In this document: positions 33,060-46,192 of the stretch, one piece after another | Layout of the letters: every line of letters begins with the position of its first letter | How positions within the stretch are numbered: position 1 is the first letter of the stretch | The notes under the pieces: model-generated | The model's database searches: none | The model's input: only the letters and a program-made list of their open reading frames with translations | Told to the model about the DNA's origin: nothing | Translations under genes and position numbers: made by a program | NCBI GenBank assembly: GCA_907163345.1 | Contig: CAJQUN010000040.1 | Span: forward strand, 186,001 to 250,000 | Source of the DNA: Haberlea rhodopensis | Taxonomy: Eukaryota; Streptophyta; Magnoliopsida; Lamiales; Gesneriaceae | DNA: 64,000 nucleotides | Direction: 5' to 3'

Positions 33060-33500
33060 GGTGCATGTAAATTACATGCATCGATAGATTTTAGCAAGTC
33101 GGTGCATGTGAATTACATGCACCGCTAAGTCTATTTTGGTGCATGTAAATTACATGCACCTATAGACTTATACTATATTTAACAAAAATAGCCTTTTTAT
33201 ATATAATTTTGAATATGTAACATTTTTCCTCATTGATTTTTTTTTATTTAATAGCAAACTGAAATAGAAGGCTTGAGATGTGAAATAACAAAACGAATAA
33301 GAAAGCAAAACCTAAGTCTAAAGATGCATGTAAGTTACATGCACCAATGAGTCTGTCGGTGCATGTGAATTACATGCACCGATAGACTCATGAACTGCTG
33401 GTGCATGTAAATTACATGCACCACTGAGTCTATCGGTGCATGTAAATTACATGCACCGATAGACTCATGAACTGCCGGTGCATGTAAATTACATGCACCA
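33060..33500. repeat. TGCATG palindrome array, right part (8 copies)
   Basis: Palindromes TGCATGTAAATTACATGCA, mostly extended by GGTGCA/TGCACC, lie at about 33060, 33101, 33138, 33324, 33358, 33400, 33435 and 33477. They are spaced by 'gatagactcatgaactg' or 'ctaagtct'-like text. Within the CATGCA half-sites is the plant RY element core bound by B3-domain factors. Confidence 0.9.
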
Positions 33501-34837
33501 ATGGTTTCAATATCATTACATTCTCAAAATTTTCATTCAAACTATTGATCGAACATCTCAAATACATTATAATTTTGAGTTTTACATTAAAAATCTACAA
33601 ACAATCATTACAATAAAATTGAAATTCATAAAAAATATAATTTTTTTATCAAACAATTGATCGAACAATTCAAATATATTATATTTTTACGCTTCACATT
33701 AAAAATCAACGTACAGACATTACAAAAAAATTGAAATTCATAATCGGTAAATAGATGATAAATAGAAGTGCGGTGATTTTGTCTTCTTGCACAACCGTTT
33801 TGTTTTCGTTTGACCAGTGCGCGCAGCTCCGACGCCATGGGAGGAGCGACAACTTCCGACGACGGCGTTGGTGGTTGGGACATGTGGCTGATGTGAGGGT
33901 TGGAGACTAGGGTTTTGATATTGAAGGAGGTGATCCAAGGAAGGCAGAAGACTATTTTGGTTATTTTGACCAAAATTGGACCTAGTTGAAAGAATTTTTT
34001 TTGGGGTGACTGGGCTGAAAAATCTTTTACCAAGTAGTACCGGCCCGAAATTTTCCCAAAAATGAATTCATCTGGGGAAATTGTTAGGGTTAGTCGGTTA
34101 GGGCCCATCAAAAGAAATAAGGCCCATCTTTATTTTTATTTTTTAAATAATAGTAAATAATTATTAAAATTAAATAATTGATAGTATTAATAGTAAAAAT
34201 AAACTTTTTTGAGGGGGGGCATGTGCCCCCCTCAACTATGAATACAATTGCCCTTGAATTAAACTACTTATTTTGAAGAGGTTTTTCTTACTTGCGATTT
34301 TGCTCATAAAGTTTGGACGAGCTATTTCTCGTTGCTGGGAATCCTAACGATGGGGGCATAATATTGGAGGACATCATTTCGTTCAATTCAATGGGTTGGA
34401 AAGCAGAAAGAAAACTAAGGAGAGTTGGACTGCAATTTGGTACATGAAATCTCTGGAAGTTATGAAACTATATAATCTTCAAGAACGAGAAAGCAAACAT
34501 GGACATTTTACTGGAAATCAAGGTTGGATGATGGTTGTGGACTAAATGATTGGTAATAAGGATTTTTTTCATTTTCTCTAACTTGATTGGTTTATAGTCC
34601 TAGACATTGTTTGGTAATTTAATTGTGCGACTTTGTTGCGAATTTATTGTAAGATTGAAGGGAGGGAGATTGCGAGTATTCAATAGGATCAATGATAGAT
34701 CTATGAGGGCTTAAATATTTATAAACGCTTTATTGTACTTAAACAGATTGAAAGTACCCATGTACTCATCTTAATAAACTTCTTTCTTACCAAACAGAAA
34801 TACGTTTGCTTAAGTAGCCATATTGATGAGCTAGGAA
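33501..34837. other. Non-coding stretch with no recognised gene
   Basis: A minus-strand open frame of 161 codons (33626-34111) matches nothing I know. Around 34370-34560 the text in shifting frames faintly recalls the zinc-binding C-terminus of LINE-type reverse transcriptases, but not enough to call. Confidence 0.4.
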
Positions 34838-35786
34838 TAGGGGTGGGCAAATATTTTCGGGTATCAGGTATCCAACCCGACCGATCGGGTCGAGTTTTTT
34901 TTAAAAAAAAATGTCGGATATTGGGTTACCTGAAAAAATATGTCGGATATTAGGTTGGTGTCGTGTTCTTATTCCTGAACCCGAAAAACAATCTGGTACA
35001 CGAACCCGACTCAGTCAGCCCATCACCCATTTGATTTCCTTCTATTTAATAACCATGACCCTTTCATAAGCCCAATACCCGAAACCCAATCAAAACCCTC
35101 AAATTCTCAACTCTTCAGAAATCTTCACTTCTCTCAGCTATCACTCCACAACCAATTTCCACCTCTCTCAATCTCAATCTTCACTCACCCACGCGGCCAC
35201 GCCGCCGACCGTCGTCCGCTCTATTACCTGCTCCGCCCTCACGCAGCTCTAACTCACCTACTCACGCAGACGGAGGCAGCTAGGCACGCAACTTCTCACT
35301 CACGGAGCCCACCCATCGTCGTACTCCGCAGCTTCTCAATCGATTCTCGACAACACAGGTAAGGTATCATCTCTTTTTTTTGTAGAGATAACCAATTTAG
35401 CAAGAGATTAAGTATTGTGATATTGTGATTGGAGGACATTTTTTACAGAGTTGCGGATGATAATCGTGAATTTTGTGATGGTGATTGCATAAACAAATTG
35501 TGAATTTGTGATTGGATTGATTGGCTACGTACGGTTTGGACGAAATTTTTGATGAAATTTTGTTGTGCTACTGGGCGTAAATTTGTTGTGCTTGCTGGAC
35601 GAAAATTTTAATGAAATTTGGGATGAAAGTGGGGTATCCGTATGTCGGGTACCCGACACCACCCGAAAAATTTCAGGTACCCGGCAGTCGGGTTTTGGAA
35701 AACAAGAATCGGGTTCGGGTAGTGTTTTCCCTACTCGAAAATTTCGGGTACCGAACCCGAAAAACCCGACCCGACGCCCACCCCTA
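34838..35786. mobile_element. Non-autonomous hAT element (949 bp)
   Basis: Termini are TAGGGGTGGGCAAATA and the inverse, ...GACGCCCACCCCTA. Flanks are 8-bp near-duplicates, GCTAGGAA (34830-34837) and ACTAGGAA (35787-35794), as expected of hAT insertion. Both ends are rich in CGGGT and ACCCGA strings. No transposase is encoded; the open frames over 35525-35846 follow these repeats. It needs a transposase supplied elsewhere. Confidence 0.82.
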
Positions 35787-35794
35787 ACTAGGAA

Positions 35795-37347
35795 GACAAG
35801 AATTTCGAATTTCATGCTAGTTAAATGTGTCTACGTTGTTAGCTAGACACTCGTTATTCTATGCTTGGTTTGATTTTATGCCTTGTTGAGAGGAGTTGTA
35901 ATAGTTTGAAACCTACTTTGGGCCATGCTAAAATGTGTCTATGTTACGATGTACTATGGACTGGTTTGACACTCATAACCAATTGATTATGGTATTATAA
36001 TTAGTCAAATTTCAGTGTTAGTACAATAACTTGGTTTTTTTTTCGTATTTGAGTAGTTTCTCGTCAAAGTGCTGACGTGACACCAAACATGTCAGTAATT
36101 ATCGTCATCACGTCAGTATTCTGATGACAAAATGACTAAATTTTGAAAGAACCGAAGTTATAACATTAGGACTTAATTGGACTAATTAGATGAATAATAT
36201 CAAAATTAGGCCAACTTATTTCGTAATTTTTCCTTATATAGAGGAATTCTGATCACATATCCAACTCATAACAACCCGAGGCGGACCCAGGCCTCACACC
36301 CCCAAAATAAAATTATAAATTTTAACACTATCCAAAAAAAATTTTACCCTCAAGCTTTTTCAAAAAAAAAAAAAATTTGTCCCCCAAAAAATTATTTCTC
36401 TGGGTCCTGATGACAACAATTTTTCTTCCGCGATCGATGCCACAAATATTTCGATGACCGACCATTGCATGAATTTCCATATGAATAAAGATTAAAGAAG
36501 TGCAAAGGCCTTAGATATGAAAAGCCACCTCCATCCATTTAGTAGAATTTGGTAGGGTCTGATAGTCACAGTAGTAGAGAATAATAGAGATTGAGACGGA
36601 ATTGTGGACCTTGAAATGAAGTGAAAATTGGAAGTGGGTTGGTATTTTATCATTAGCAGTCAGATCAGCAACACAGTCCCACATCCAACTTAGCCAAGTC
36701 CCCACCTTCGCAAATCATCCCAAGTTTGAAAATTCCAACTTGGCATTTAAATATTTATATATTTTACACAATTTTGAGTCCAACGCAATCAAATAATAAT
36801 AATAATAAAATAGAAATTATAGTTGTCTCACTGATAGAAAAAAATTAATACAACTTTTGCTATTTATTTTGAATAAAAACTTATAGATCCCTTGTAGAAT
36901 AAATGCATTAATCTTATGATTTGATATAAAAATACATAGCAGCGGAGATAGACATCATTGTTTATATTGGAGGGGATCTATATGCAATTCAACATAATAA
37001 AATTAGAATTTTTTAGCATTGAAAATGAGAATTCGAGAATTGAAAATCATAAATTTTATATCTTACTTAAATTATTGGTTTTCATAGAGTCCGAACTAAG
37101 AGATTTAATTCATTAGCCACAAAACTACAATAATCTTTTTTCCTTTTTAAAAAATAAAAAAACAACCCTTGAACAATCTCTTTTAAAAATCTTCCTTCCG
37201 ACAATGTATAATCAATAGGGATATCAATGGGGCTGGATCTTCCTCGGAGTTGTATTAAACTTGTCCTGTTGAGTCAGGACCCGCTCTAGGGTTTGTGAAG
37301 CAGGGTGAGGAAGATCACGAGTTTGGCCAAACCTACCCCGCTACACA

Positions 37348-37381
<34 letters not shown>

Positions 37382-38866
37382 TAAATTTAATATCGAATAT
37401 ACATTTAACTTTTTTGGCTAAATCATAACGTGACATTATTTAATTTTATATCAAAACACATGTGTTCATATTAAAGAAATTGGACATTTTGAAGGAAATG
37501 AGAGCACATTAATAAATATCTGATAGCTTAAAGATGGTTTTACAAGACTTATTATAAATATTTACTAGAGAAAAACATGAAATTCAATCACGAAACTCAA
37601 ATTTTGTGATACAAAATTGATTTCTAACTAATCATTTTGATTTGTTTAAAAAAGGGTCAAGCATGACGGGCCGGTTGAACCCGCCGTGTTCGTGGGGCAG
37701 GGTGGGACGAGGCTGGTACACTTGTTTTTTGTAGCGGGACGGATGACGAGTTTGGCCAAAGCCGTCCAGACCCGCCCTGTTGCCATCTCCAAGTAATTTA
37801 TTTGTCATCTCCACTCATTAAAGTTTAAATTGTCATTTGTACTCATATGATGTCAAATAAGATTAATTCTATAAAACTGAAAGTACCGGAATAATATCAC
37901 TAAATAGTGTTATTTGCAATAACATTCCCAAAATTTTAGAACTAAACAAATATAATATCACAAATTATTATTTTTTTCACAAAATCACTTTTTCATTAAA
38001 AAACAAATGAAACAGACACGTGTCAGCATGAGAAACTTTGTTATTTGAACGGAAATGTGCATGCCACATGTTCGTTCCATTTTTTTAAAATGCAAAAGTG
38101 GTCTTGAGACCTTTTTTGTTAAAAAAATAACTTTGTGGGACTATATTTGTTAAAACAATTAATGTGGAATCCACTTTTGTTAAAAAAAATTATTTCTTTC
38201 AGATTATATTTGTTTATTCCTAAAAATTTAAGATTACTATTGCAAAAATGTACTATTTAGTGAAACCATTTTCCAACTAGGGATGATTTGAGTATTAATA
38301 AGCATAGGCAACCCTTTTGATAAGGGGACTTATTTATTTTGTAGAGGCAAAATTTTATTTTATTCCAATTTTAAACAAAGTTTGATTTGCTCATCTCCTT
38401 TTAGAGATTAGGCAACCAGATTAGTTGTATAACAACCATGATTTATATTTTATATTATGTAGCAAAAATATGATAAACTCATGTCATTATCACAAAACTA
38501 ATGACAATTATGTAATTATCATTCTTAAAATCTTAATTATGGTGAGGCTGCCGTATGAAGACAACTCCAACTTTTCCTTAAATTGAACAAGAAAAGGTTC
38601 GAATCTAGTAGAATCTTATCCCTAATCTACGTACTTTTACCTTAAAATGACATATTAGTAGTAACGAAGGGTCCCATTAAGATTTCATGCACGCCTTCTT
38701 CAAAATATATACAAATTTCATTGCCAAATTAAAAATTCTCCATTCCCCAAATATTACTTTAATGCCTTCTTGTGTAATAAATAATATTTTATTTCTCCAA
38801 CGACTTAAATAATGATTAGAAATACAATTATAGGTCATATTATAATAGATATGCAAAACGATTTAG
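35795..38866. other. Non-coding stretch with simple repeats and possible hAT debris
   Basis: No gene is seen. An ATT repeat lies at about 37348-37382. Segments at about 37219-37340 and 37655-37791 (with gtttggccaaa and matching GGGGC.GG.../...CCCGCCCTGTTGCCAT ends) look like a hAT-type non-autonomous element, but no convincing TSD was found. A GAGGCGGACCCAGG motif at 36279 resembles another hAT end. Confidence 0.4.
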
Positions 38867-38903
38867 GGTGTGTTTGCAATTGCTTATTCAAAGCATTTAT
38901 ATG
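38867..38903. mobile_element. Left end of a MITE-like element split by element B
   Basis: GGGTGTGTTTGCAATTGCTT here is roughly inverse to GCAAAAGCAATTGTAG near 46818-46834, and the part right of element B (46571 on) continues with AGCTT/AAGC-rich arms. It appears to be one foldback element of about 300 bp cut at 38903/46571. Confidence 0.45.
38899..38903. other. Target-site duplication ATATG, left copy (element B)
   Basis: ATATG directly precedes the 5' LTR and is repeated at 46566-46570 after the 3' LTR. Confidence 0.92.
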
Positions 38904-39276
38904 TGTTAGCATAAATGCCCAGCAAGCCAAATGTTGGCCCGATGGGCTTTATGGACCCTAGCCCAATTAGCTAACCACTATAAATATAACCTTGTCTAGG
39001 GTTAAAGACTATTCCAATTTCATTCACTCTCAAAGAAATGCTAACACCAAACTAGCACTGGTGTTGGCTTGTAGATCTGGTCAGGTTGATTGGATTCGAG
39101 GACCACCGACATCAGATTGATTTCGCTGTTATCGGTAATCCCTTTTCGTGCATTATATTATGATATTTGCATGTTATTATATGAATCAGGCGCGATCTTC
39201 CGTCCACGGGTCAGATCTGTTTATTGTTTTATTTCCGCTGCGTTTGGATCTGGCGCCGGGGTACGGAAACCCAACA
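38904..39276 (+). repeat. 5' LTR of element B (373 bp)
   Basis: TGTTAGCATAAATGCCCAGC to GGAAACCCAACA. A TATA-like CTATAAATATA is at 38978-38988. Confidence 0.95.
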
Positions 39277-39277
39277 G

Positions 39278-39295
39278 TGGTATCAGAGCCAGGTT
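39278..39295 (+). other. Primer-binding site, tRNA-Met type (element B)
   Basis: TGGTATCAGAGCCAGGTT, one base after the LTR, is complementary to the initiator tRNA-Met 3' end. Confidence 0.92.
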
Positions 39296-39449
39296 GTCGC
39301 TTTGATTCATATTTTTGATGATTAATTTTAGTAGATCGTTTCCCATCGATTCTAATCGTGTTTGAGATTTCGAAATTTTGGAGTCCGGAAAAATATAGAA
39401 AATTGAAATAAATAGAGTTTAATCCAACCCAAATTAGTCGACATCGGAA

Positions 39450-39790
39450 AGTGTTTCTGGTACTGTTCACGGCAGCGCGCGGCGGCGCGGAGGGCGGCAG
39501 CGCGAGTGGCGGCGGTGAAACCATCTGCCATCTCGTGCGGCCCACGAGCTTGCTGCCTGAACGATGCAGGTTTCCTCGTCTGCGTGCACAGGGACGCTGC
39601 CCGAATGGAGTTTCTGATCTCACGCACGCTGCAGGCCGGAGAATCGTTCTCTCATCTTGCGCAATGGTTCGGAAACTCTTCGCGCCGAGTTGCTGGTAGA
39701 CTACTCGATGTGCGCGACTCCGGACAGGCGAGGTCAAGGCGGCGGCGCAAGCTAGGTTTTTCGAAACCCTAGCCGCCGCCGCTGTTCTTG
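39450..39790 (+). other. GC-rich block in the leader of element B
   Basis: About 340 bp of very GC-rich sequence (GCGGCGGCGC-type runs) sits in an AT-rich leader and ends in CTAGCCGCCGCCGC. Open frames exist on both strands (39186-39737 minus; 39451-39699 and 39506-39772 plus), but high GC alone explains them. It sits where element A has a different GC-rich block. A stretch of A follows at 39839-39860. Confidence 0.55.
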
Positions 39791-41774
39791 TGAGGGAGAA
39801 GGTGAACAGTGATTTTCGGGCAATTTTTTTTTTAATTTAAAAAAAAAAAAAAAAAAAAAATTCTTTTTTGTAAATCCGAAAATTAAGGTTAATTTTTGGG
39901 GTTGAAATTGCATCTTTTACTTTTTGGATCCAAATTGTTTGGAGTCCATAAATTTTTTGAGTCATTTTAGATGTTTTATCCGGATATTATTTTTGAAATA
40001 AATCATAATATTTAATTTATTAAAAAATGTGATTTTTAATTTATTAAATGTAAAATTGAGATTTTACAATTAGTTGAAATTTAATTAATTGAAAATTGAA
40101 TGAAAATGTTTCATTTAATTTGTTAATTTTATTTTTGGCTAATATTATGATTTGGGGTAAAATAGTGATTTTACCAAGTAATTGAAAATTTAATTAACTG
40201 AAAATTAAATGAAAGTGTTTCATTTAATTGTTAATTTATTTTCGATTATCATCATGATTAAAAGGTAAAATAGTGATTTTACCAATTAATTGAAAAGTAA
40301 TTAATTAGAAATTAAATAAAATGGTTTTATTTAATTTGTTAATTTCATTTTCAATTAATGATGCGATTAGTGGGGAAACGATAGAATAAATTAATTATTG
40401 TTCTCTAATTACATGTGATGTAATTAATACAATTACATATGATGTAATTGTTTAGTTTAATGTTTAATTACATAAGTTGTGATTACATGATGGATGATTA
40501 CGGGCCTTGACCAATGTGTTTAGGTGAGTGTTTAGGTTTTTTATTGTTTCATTATTATTGTGATTTTGGTTATCGGGCCTGCGAGCCTGCTCTCTCTATT
40601 TTCTGATGTATCCCACCCCGGATTTGTATCCCTATTCTCTTGTTTGCACGATTTAAATGTAAAATCTTTAGAATTAGTGGGAGATCAAGATTGAAGACGG
40701 AGCACCAAGATCAAGACTTGTATAATGGAAGCAAAAATGTAATAGGATTGCATTACATACCTGCATCACCTTAGACAGACTTGTGATCCACGTATGGCTC
40801 ACGTGGATCAATTAGGAAAAGGCCGTAATCGTCCATATTTATTTTTTATTATGCATATGATGTATGATAAATGTTTGTTTGTATGTTTTATTAGTACATA
40901 TGACTGCATGAATAAAACATAGTTGCATGAATCCGGCAAACAAACAAACAAGTACTTGATGAGATTTGAAAATTATTAAATCCCTCTTTTGAATATGATT
41001 CAAAATTTTTAATATCAAACTGTAAAGGGAGCTCAAAGGAGTTTGTTGCTTCCTGTCTTCCATCAACAGTTAAGCCATGAGACGCTACTTGTGTCAGGTG
41101 TCTTGTCTCACCCTCGTGGGGGGCATCTGGCATGGGAAAGCTGTGTGTTTAACTGCCACTTAATTATGGATAGGGTTCTGTTAACCTTTAAGATTGCTCA
41201 CCCTCGTGGGGTCTTATTGGCGAACATTACCATCCGTGGGATGGGTTAGTTTGACGTGAGAAGGCATAATTGGCCTGCCTCCGTAGGGTTATGTCAATCA
41301 CGAGACGAATATCTTGGGGGTTGCATATGATGCAATTGTGAGCTACCTTTAGTATCATGAGGTCGGCTGGACCCTCGTTCGGGGCTATCATGAGCTAGTT
41401 GGACTCCAAGCCCACTAAGAAAATACGATTTTCCGTTCATTTGTCATGAGGGTGACGAATTCGAAAAATTTAGTGGGAGCATTCAATAACTAAAGTCCAT
41501 AGTTTTTGAATTAATTAATAATCAAACGGTTTGCATGTATTTTCTGTTTATTCTCAGTTTTGTGATTGCCGTGAATCCGATTGCATCAATTCTCGATATA
41601 AACAAAGTAACCGCACCAAATTATTCTGATTGACTATTAATGTAAAAATAGTGCTTGCTTCTAAAAGATTGCTATATACCCTTGGTGGGAGCCTCCTGTT
41701 GAAGTGTCTCCTGGTTCGTCTCATGAAGAGATTGCCACACTTGAGAAGTGATGGGACGATGATCTCTAGACTAT

Positions 41775-42290
41775 GTGCTATATGATAGCATCAATGTCAC
41801 CAATGAGTTTCAACACAGATATGAGAAATTCGTTCACATTGCTGATATTTTCCAACACCTACAAATGTTGTTTGGTGAACGGACGCGATTACTGAGACTC
41901 GCGATTTCAAAAGAGCTATTTTCATTTCACATGCGAGATGGGGCTTCGGTCTATGAGCATGGTGTAAGAAAAATATCTCTTGTTGAGAAATTGGAAAATC
42001 TGAATGTGACAAATCCTCATTAACTGGCTATAGATTTGATCTTATAGTCAAAATGTTGGAAACTCATGAGCCCTTGATTCAAAAGGAGAAACGTGTTCTT
42101 CTTGTCGATCTTCTACCAATGGTAGGAAGAGTTCAAGGATAAAGAAGAGGAAGGGAAATGGTTCCCAACCTCAAAAGATGAAAAAGGATATAGTAGCAAC
42201 TAAGAAAGGAGAGGCATCTATGTTTTCACTGCTGGTCACTGTCGCAAAATTTTAAGGAATACCTAGACTAGAAGCGTTCTAGAAAGGATA
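41775..42290 (+). pseudogene. gag remnant of element B
   Basis: Text from 41775 reads NEFQHRYEKFVHIADIFQHL, FGERTRLLRLAISKELFSF and VRKISLVEKLENLN, matching the UBN2-type gag domain of copia elements. A TAA at 42021 and later frame changes break it. A ruined zinc knuckle (CFHC kept, remainder changed) is readable near 42219-42260. Confidence 0.75.
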
Positions 42291-42699
42291 TGTTATATAT
42301 TAAAATTAAATGTTTCTATTGGTTCTACTTCTTTGGTTTATGATGCCAGTTGTGCTCGCATTTTTGCAAAGAGTTGCATGTGATGTGAAGAAGTAGAGAG
42401 CCCTAGGAAGGTGAAACCTGCCTGAGGCTAAGCATTGTAGCAAGAGTTGTTGCAAATGCTGTTTGAAACATTTATTTAATATAAAATCTTGAACTGGTTA
42501 GGAACTGGTTTAAGCAATTATTTATTTGTTCTAGATTTAATCATGAACATTGTTCCTATTTTGATAGAGAATGATATTCTTTTAAATATGCGAATGTGAT
42601 TTGCAGTATTTTTAAGAATGCATGTTTTATTGAATCTAGTGAACTTATGAATGATTAGTATGATTATATTCAAAGAATATAAAAAGAATGATAACTTAA

Positions 42700-44640
42700 A
42701 TCCAACATAAATTTAGCATGTGCTGAATGTCCATTGAATTTGATTCATATGGACGTATGTGGAGCACTAAATGTTAGTGCAAGATGATGTTGAGTTATCT
42801 TAAAGAGAATGTGATTCTCTCTGAGTAACTCTCTAAAGTTACATATTTGTTGAATATAATTCATGCCGATGCAGTGACCAAAACTCCATATACGATATGG
42901 ACTGAAAAATAATCCAAATTTTTATTTTGAGATTGTTCTGCTTATGTGAAGCAGCCAGTGTAAGATGAGTTGGATAGTTGATCCATCTTATGTTATGTTG
43001 TGGAAATTTATATTATCAATTGCAGGCAAAGAGTTTGTTTCGCAAGTGCAATCTTTCTAGAGAAAATGTTCTATTAGAAAGGATGACAATAATATAACTT
43101 GAAAGGGTTCAAGAACCACAAACCACTAGAAAAGTGAAAACGGTGAAATTAATTGAGTCAATCATAACCTTTGATTTACACGCACGAAGGAGATTTGAAA
43201 ATGTTTCAAGAACTCCTGATAAATTGAATTTACTCCTAGAAAGTAGTCAAAATGATTTTGACCATGGATGTGATCCTAGAACTTTCAAGGAGACGATGTT
43301 GAACATCGTTTTGGGATATTGGCGAGATGCCGTAAAATTTGAAATAGACTCCATGTACTCCAATAAGGTATGGGCCTTAGTAGATCCTCTTTGGGAATTG
43401 TTCCCATTGGCTGCATAGATTTACAAGTGAAAGCTTGGAGTGGATGGGAAGGTTGCGACCTTCAAAGCTTAACTGATGTAAAGAGATTATTCTCATAGGC
43501 AAAGAGTTGTCTGTGAGAAAATTTTAATCAGTTGTGATGCTATAGTCTATTTGGATTTTTATTAGTTATATCTGCATATTATGAATATGAGATATGATAG
43601 TTGGATGTGAATACAACATTTCTCAATGGTGACATTGAGGTAGAAATGTAGCAGCCAAAGGTGTTCAAAACTTATGGGCGTTACCAAAATGTTTGCAAAC
43701 TCCATAGGTCCATTTATAGGCCTAAGAAGACATCCCAAAGTTTAAACTTCCATTTTGACAACATCATCAAATTGTTTGGTTTTGTTATAAATACGGAAGT
43801 GGCATGTGTGTGCAAAAAGGTTAGTGGGAGCACGGTTACATTTGTGATGCTTTAAGTCGATTATATCATGCTCATTGTGAATGGTATTGGATTAATCAAT
43901 TAAAGCATGATTATCTACTAATTTCTCCATGAAAGATTGGGAGAAGCGTCATACGTGCTTAGCATAAGGATCTATAGGGATAGATCTAAATGATGCTCGA
44001 GATCTCTCAATCTACGTACATAAACACTGTGCTAAAAGAGTTTAGCATAGAATAGTCGAAAAATGAGTTACTTCATAATATGTCATAGTATTCATCTCTC
44101 GGGTCAATGGGTTTTAAGATTGATGAGGAGAAAGAAAAGATGACATTGGTACCTTATATTTCTACTTTTAATAGCATACTGTATGCTATGGTATGTACTT
44201 GGCCTGATGTATGTTCTTAGAATAATGAGCAGACATCAGACAGATCCCGGTGAAGGTCACTGGAAAACTGTGAAAATAATCTTCAAGTTCTTATGAAGAA
44301 CTTATGATATGTTCATGGTTTTTGGATCTGTAAGTGGAGAAATAAAAATTGAAGGCTAAGCTGATGCTGGTTTTTAAATTGGATGTAGATGATACCATAT
44401 CGATGTTCGGATTTGTATTTAAGCTCAATGATGGTGATGTCTCTTGGAAACGTTCCAAGCAAGACATCACTTTGGATTCCACCACTGAAGGTGAATACAT
44501 TGCAGCATACGATGCAGCAAAGAGGCAGTTTGGATAAGACATTTCATCCAAGAGTTGGGTGTAATTTCTAGTGTAGTTGACACAGTCTCTGTGTACTGTG
44601 ACAACATTTGAGCTATTATGAATAGCCAATTTCTCATCAG
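42700..44640 (+). pseudogene. pol remnants of element B (integrase, RT, RNase H)
   Basis: The integrase core start is seen as LIHMDVCGALNV near 42735. The RT start is RTPDKLNLLLESSQNDFDHG and WALVDPLWELFPLAA (43134-43418). The RT core appears as LHRSIYRPKKTSQSLNF and KKVSGSTVTFVML (43661-43855), where a stop and substitutions destroy the YVDD motif, followed by a piece of SMKDLGEASYV type. RNase H is FVFKLNDGDVSWKRSKQD and STTEGEYIAAYDAAKRQFG (44349-44537). Frameshifts separate all pieces. Confidence 0.85.
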
Positions 44641-44744
44641 GATCCAAATATATATTGAGAAAATACTATCTAATGAAAGAGATGGTATACGCGACATTAT
44701 TATCGAGAGAATCGCTTCAACAGAAAAATATAGTGAATCCACTG

Positions 44745-46172
44745 ACAAAGCATTACAATGATTGATGCCTGTTAGACATCTTGGGAAGATGGTCTTAAGA
44801 CACATGAGTAGTTGGCTTTGAGAAAGTGAAAGATATTATTGTCATACATGATTAAGTAAATCAATAGTTGATTGATTGTACCTGTAATCTTATTATGACA
44901 AATCTTTGTTTGAATATTAATATATATGGCACTTCTTCATCTGTTTACCCATGCATCTTGATGTATTGATGAAGTCCTTGAAGTTGCTATAGTCCATAGA
45001 ATGTGGTTACGCATATGATGGTGACCATGAAATACATTCTCGACTGCGATTTCTAAAAGTTCCTGGTCGATGAGCCTTCGAGAATGGGATATCGATATAT
45101 GCTCGTTAGATACTGGTATTCATGATGTGTCTAGTGTAGTGCGCCGCGTTTCATCGGCGTTGGCTTGGAGAAGTCAGCACACATGAATAGGTGCTCATTA
45201 GGAATGAGTTCACTGAACGACCCTACTCGGAATTCTATAAGTGGTTACCATTTGTCGAGTATAGAATTTCTAGTCATAGTTGTGCACCATTACTCCTCAT
45301 GACCCGAGGCGTCATTGAGGTCTTGATAGATAGTTGTGTACTTTGATTTAATGACTGATCACATGTGGGTCATAAAGTCATTATTTTGGGTATTCAGTGA
45401 TGCTGTCAGAGGCCTATGATTGTCGTTGGGGATTCACCACTGGTCTTGATGAACCAGGATGTCCTATGTGTTTTTCTATATATGATTCGAGGAATCTCTG
45501 GCCAGAGTGGGTAGTGCTTGTGAAAAATGGGTTTTTCATATACGCACACAAGGAATCATATAATGTGAAACAAATACATAGTTATTGAAATCATAAGGGG
45601 CCTCGACCAACCAATGCCCTTGATTCAATCGGGACATATTGAGTGAGAGGAATGTACTGCACGCTAACTATGGCTGACAGGTTCTCGTACGTTGCTAGTC
45701 ATTTGTATCTAGGTCTTCGTGAAGCGCAGATGCTAGGCGCTACCCACGATCGGTAGGTTCATACTGGAATTATATTTCGGTAATTGTCTATTAAAGGAGT
45801 TTAATTGACAATGGGGCATTCAGGGTAAGCCCAAAGAAGTTGTTTGACTTCTAAAATCACAAAGGTTGTGATCCTACTGCTATGATACACTTGAGCCTCG
45901 CTGGGTCACAATCAACCGGCCGCCGATCTATCGATGAGAATTGAGACTTAAATGTTAAGTGCTCAAACTGAGTGATTTAGAAGAGATGAATTTAATTTTT
46001 GAAAGCTCCTCAATTTAGTGGAGTTCTATATTTGAAATTGTTTCATTTATAGAAAGTTCTAAAATTAAACCATTTGATATATTTATGTCTCATAATTATG
46101 TACATTGGCAGTACATCAAGTTGTTCAATTAGATTGAGTTACTTGGATTATGAGTTTGTAGTTTTGTGTTGG
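44745..46172 (+). other. 3' untranslated region of element B
   Basis: About 1.4 kb without domain similarity lies between RNase H and the polypurine tract. Element A lacks this part through truncation. Confidence 0.6.
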
Positions 46173-46176
46173 CTTT

Positions 46177-46192
46177 TGGGCAAGTGGGAGAT
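46177..46192 (+). other. Polypurine tract of element B
   Basis: GGGCAAGTGGGAGAT directly precedes the 3' LTR; GTGGGAGAT before TGTTAG is common in plant copia elements. Confidence 0.85.

Noticed and set aside
23515..33500. CRISPR-like array (regularly repeated palindromes with spacers)
   Set aside because: The genome is a plant's, the spacers are themselves repeated, spacing is irregular, and no cas genes exist.
33626..34111. Minus-strand frame of 161 codons
   Set aside because: No recognisable domain, low-complexity composition toward the end, no supporting context.
34370..34600. Possible LINE reverse-transcriptase zinc-binding C-terminus
   Set aside because: Only a few residues in several frames resemble the family; too weak to call without a database search.
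37219..37791. Possible hAT element with GGGGC/GCCCC-type ends
   Set aside because: The inner arms look related, but the flanking 8 bp do not match well enough to support a TSD, so it was left as debris.
39186..39772. Overlapping open frames on both strands in the GC-rich leader of element B
   Set aside because: High GC content removes stop codons in all frames; the frames do not match element A's block or any family.
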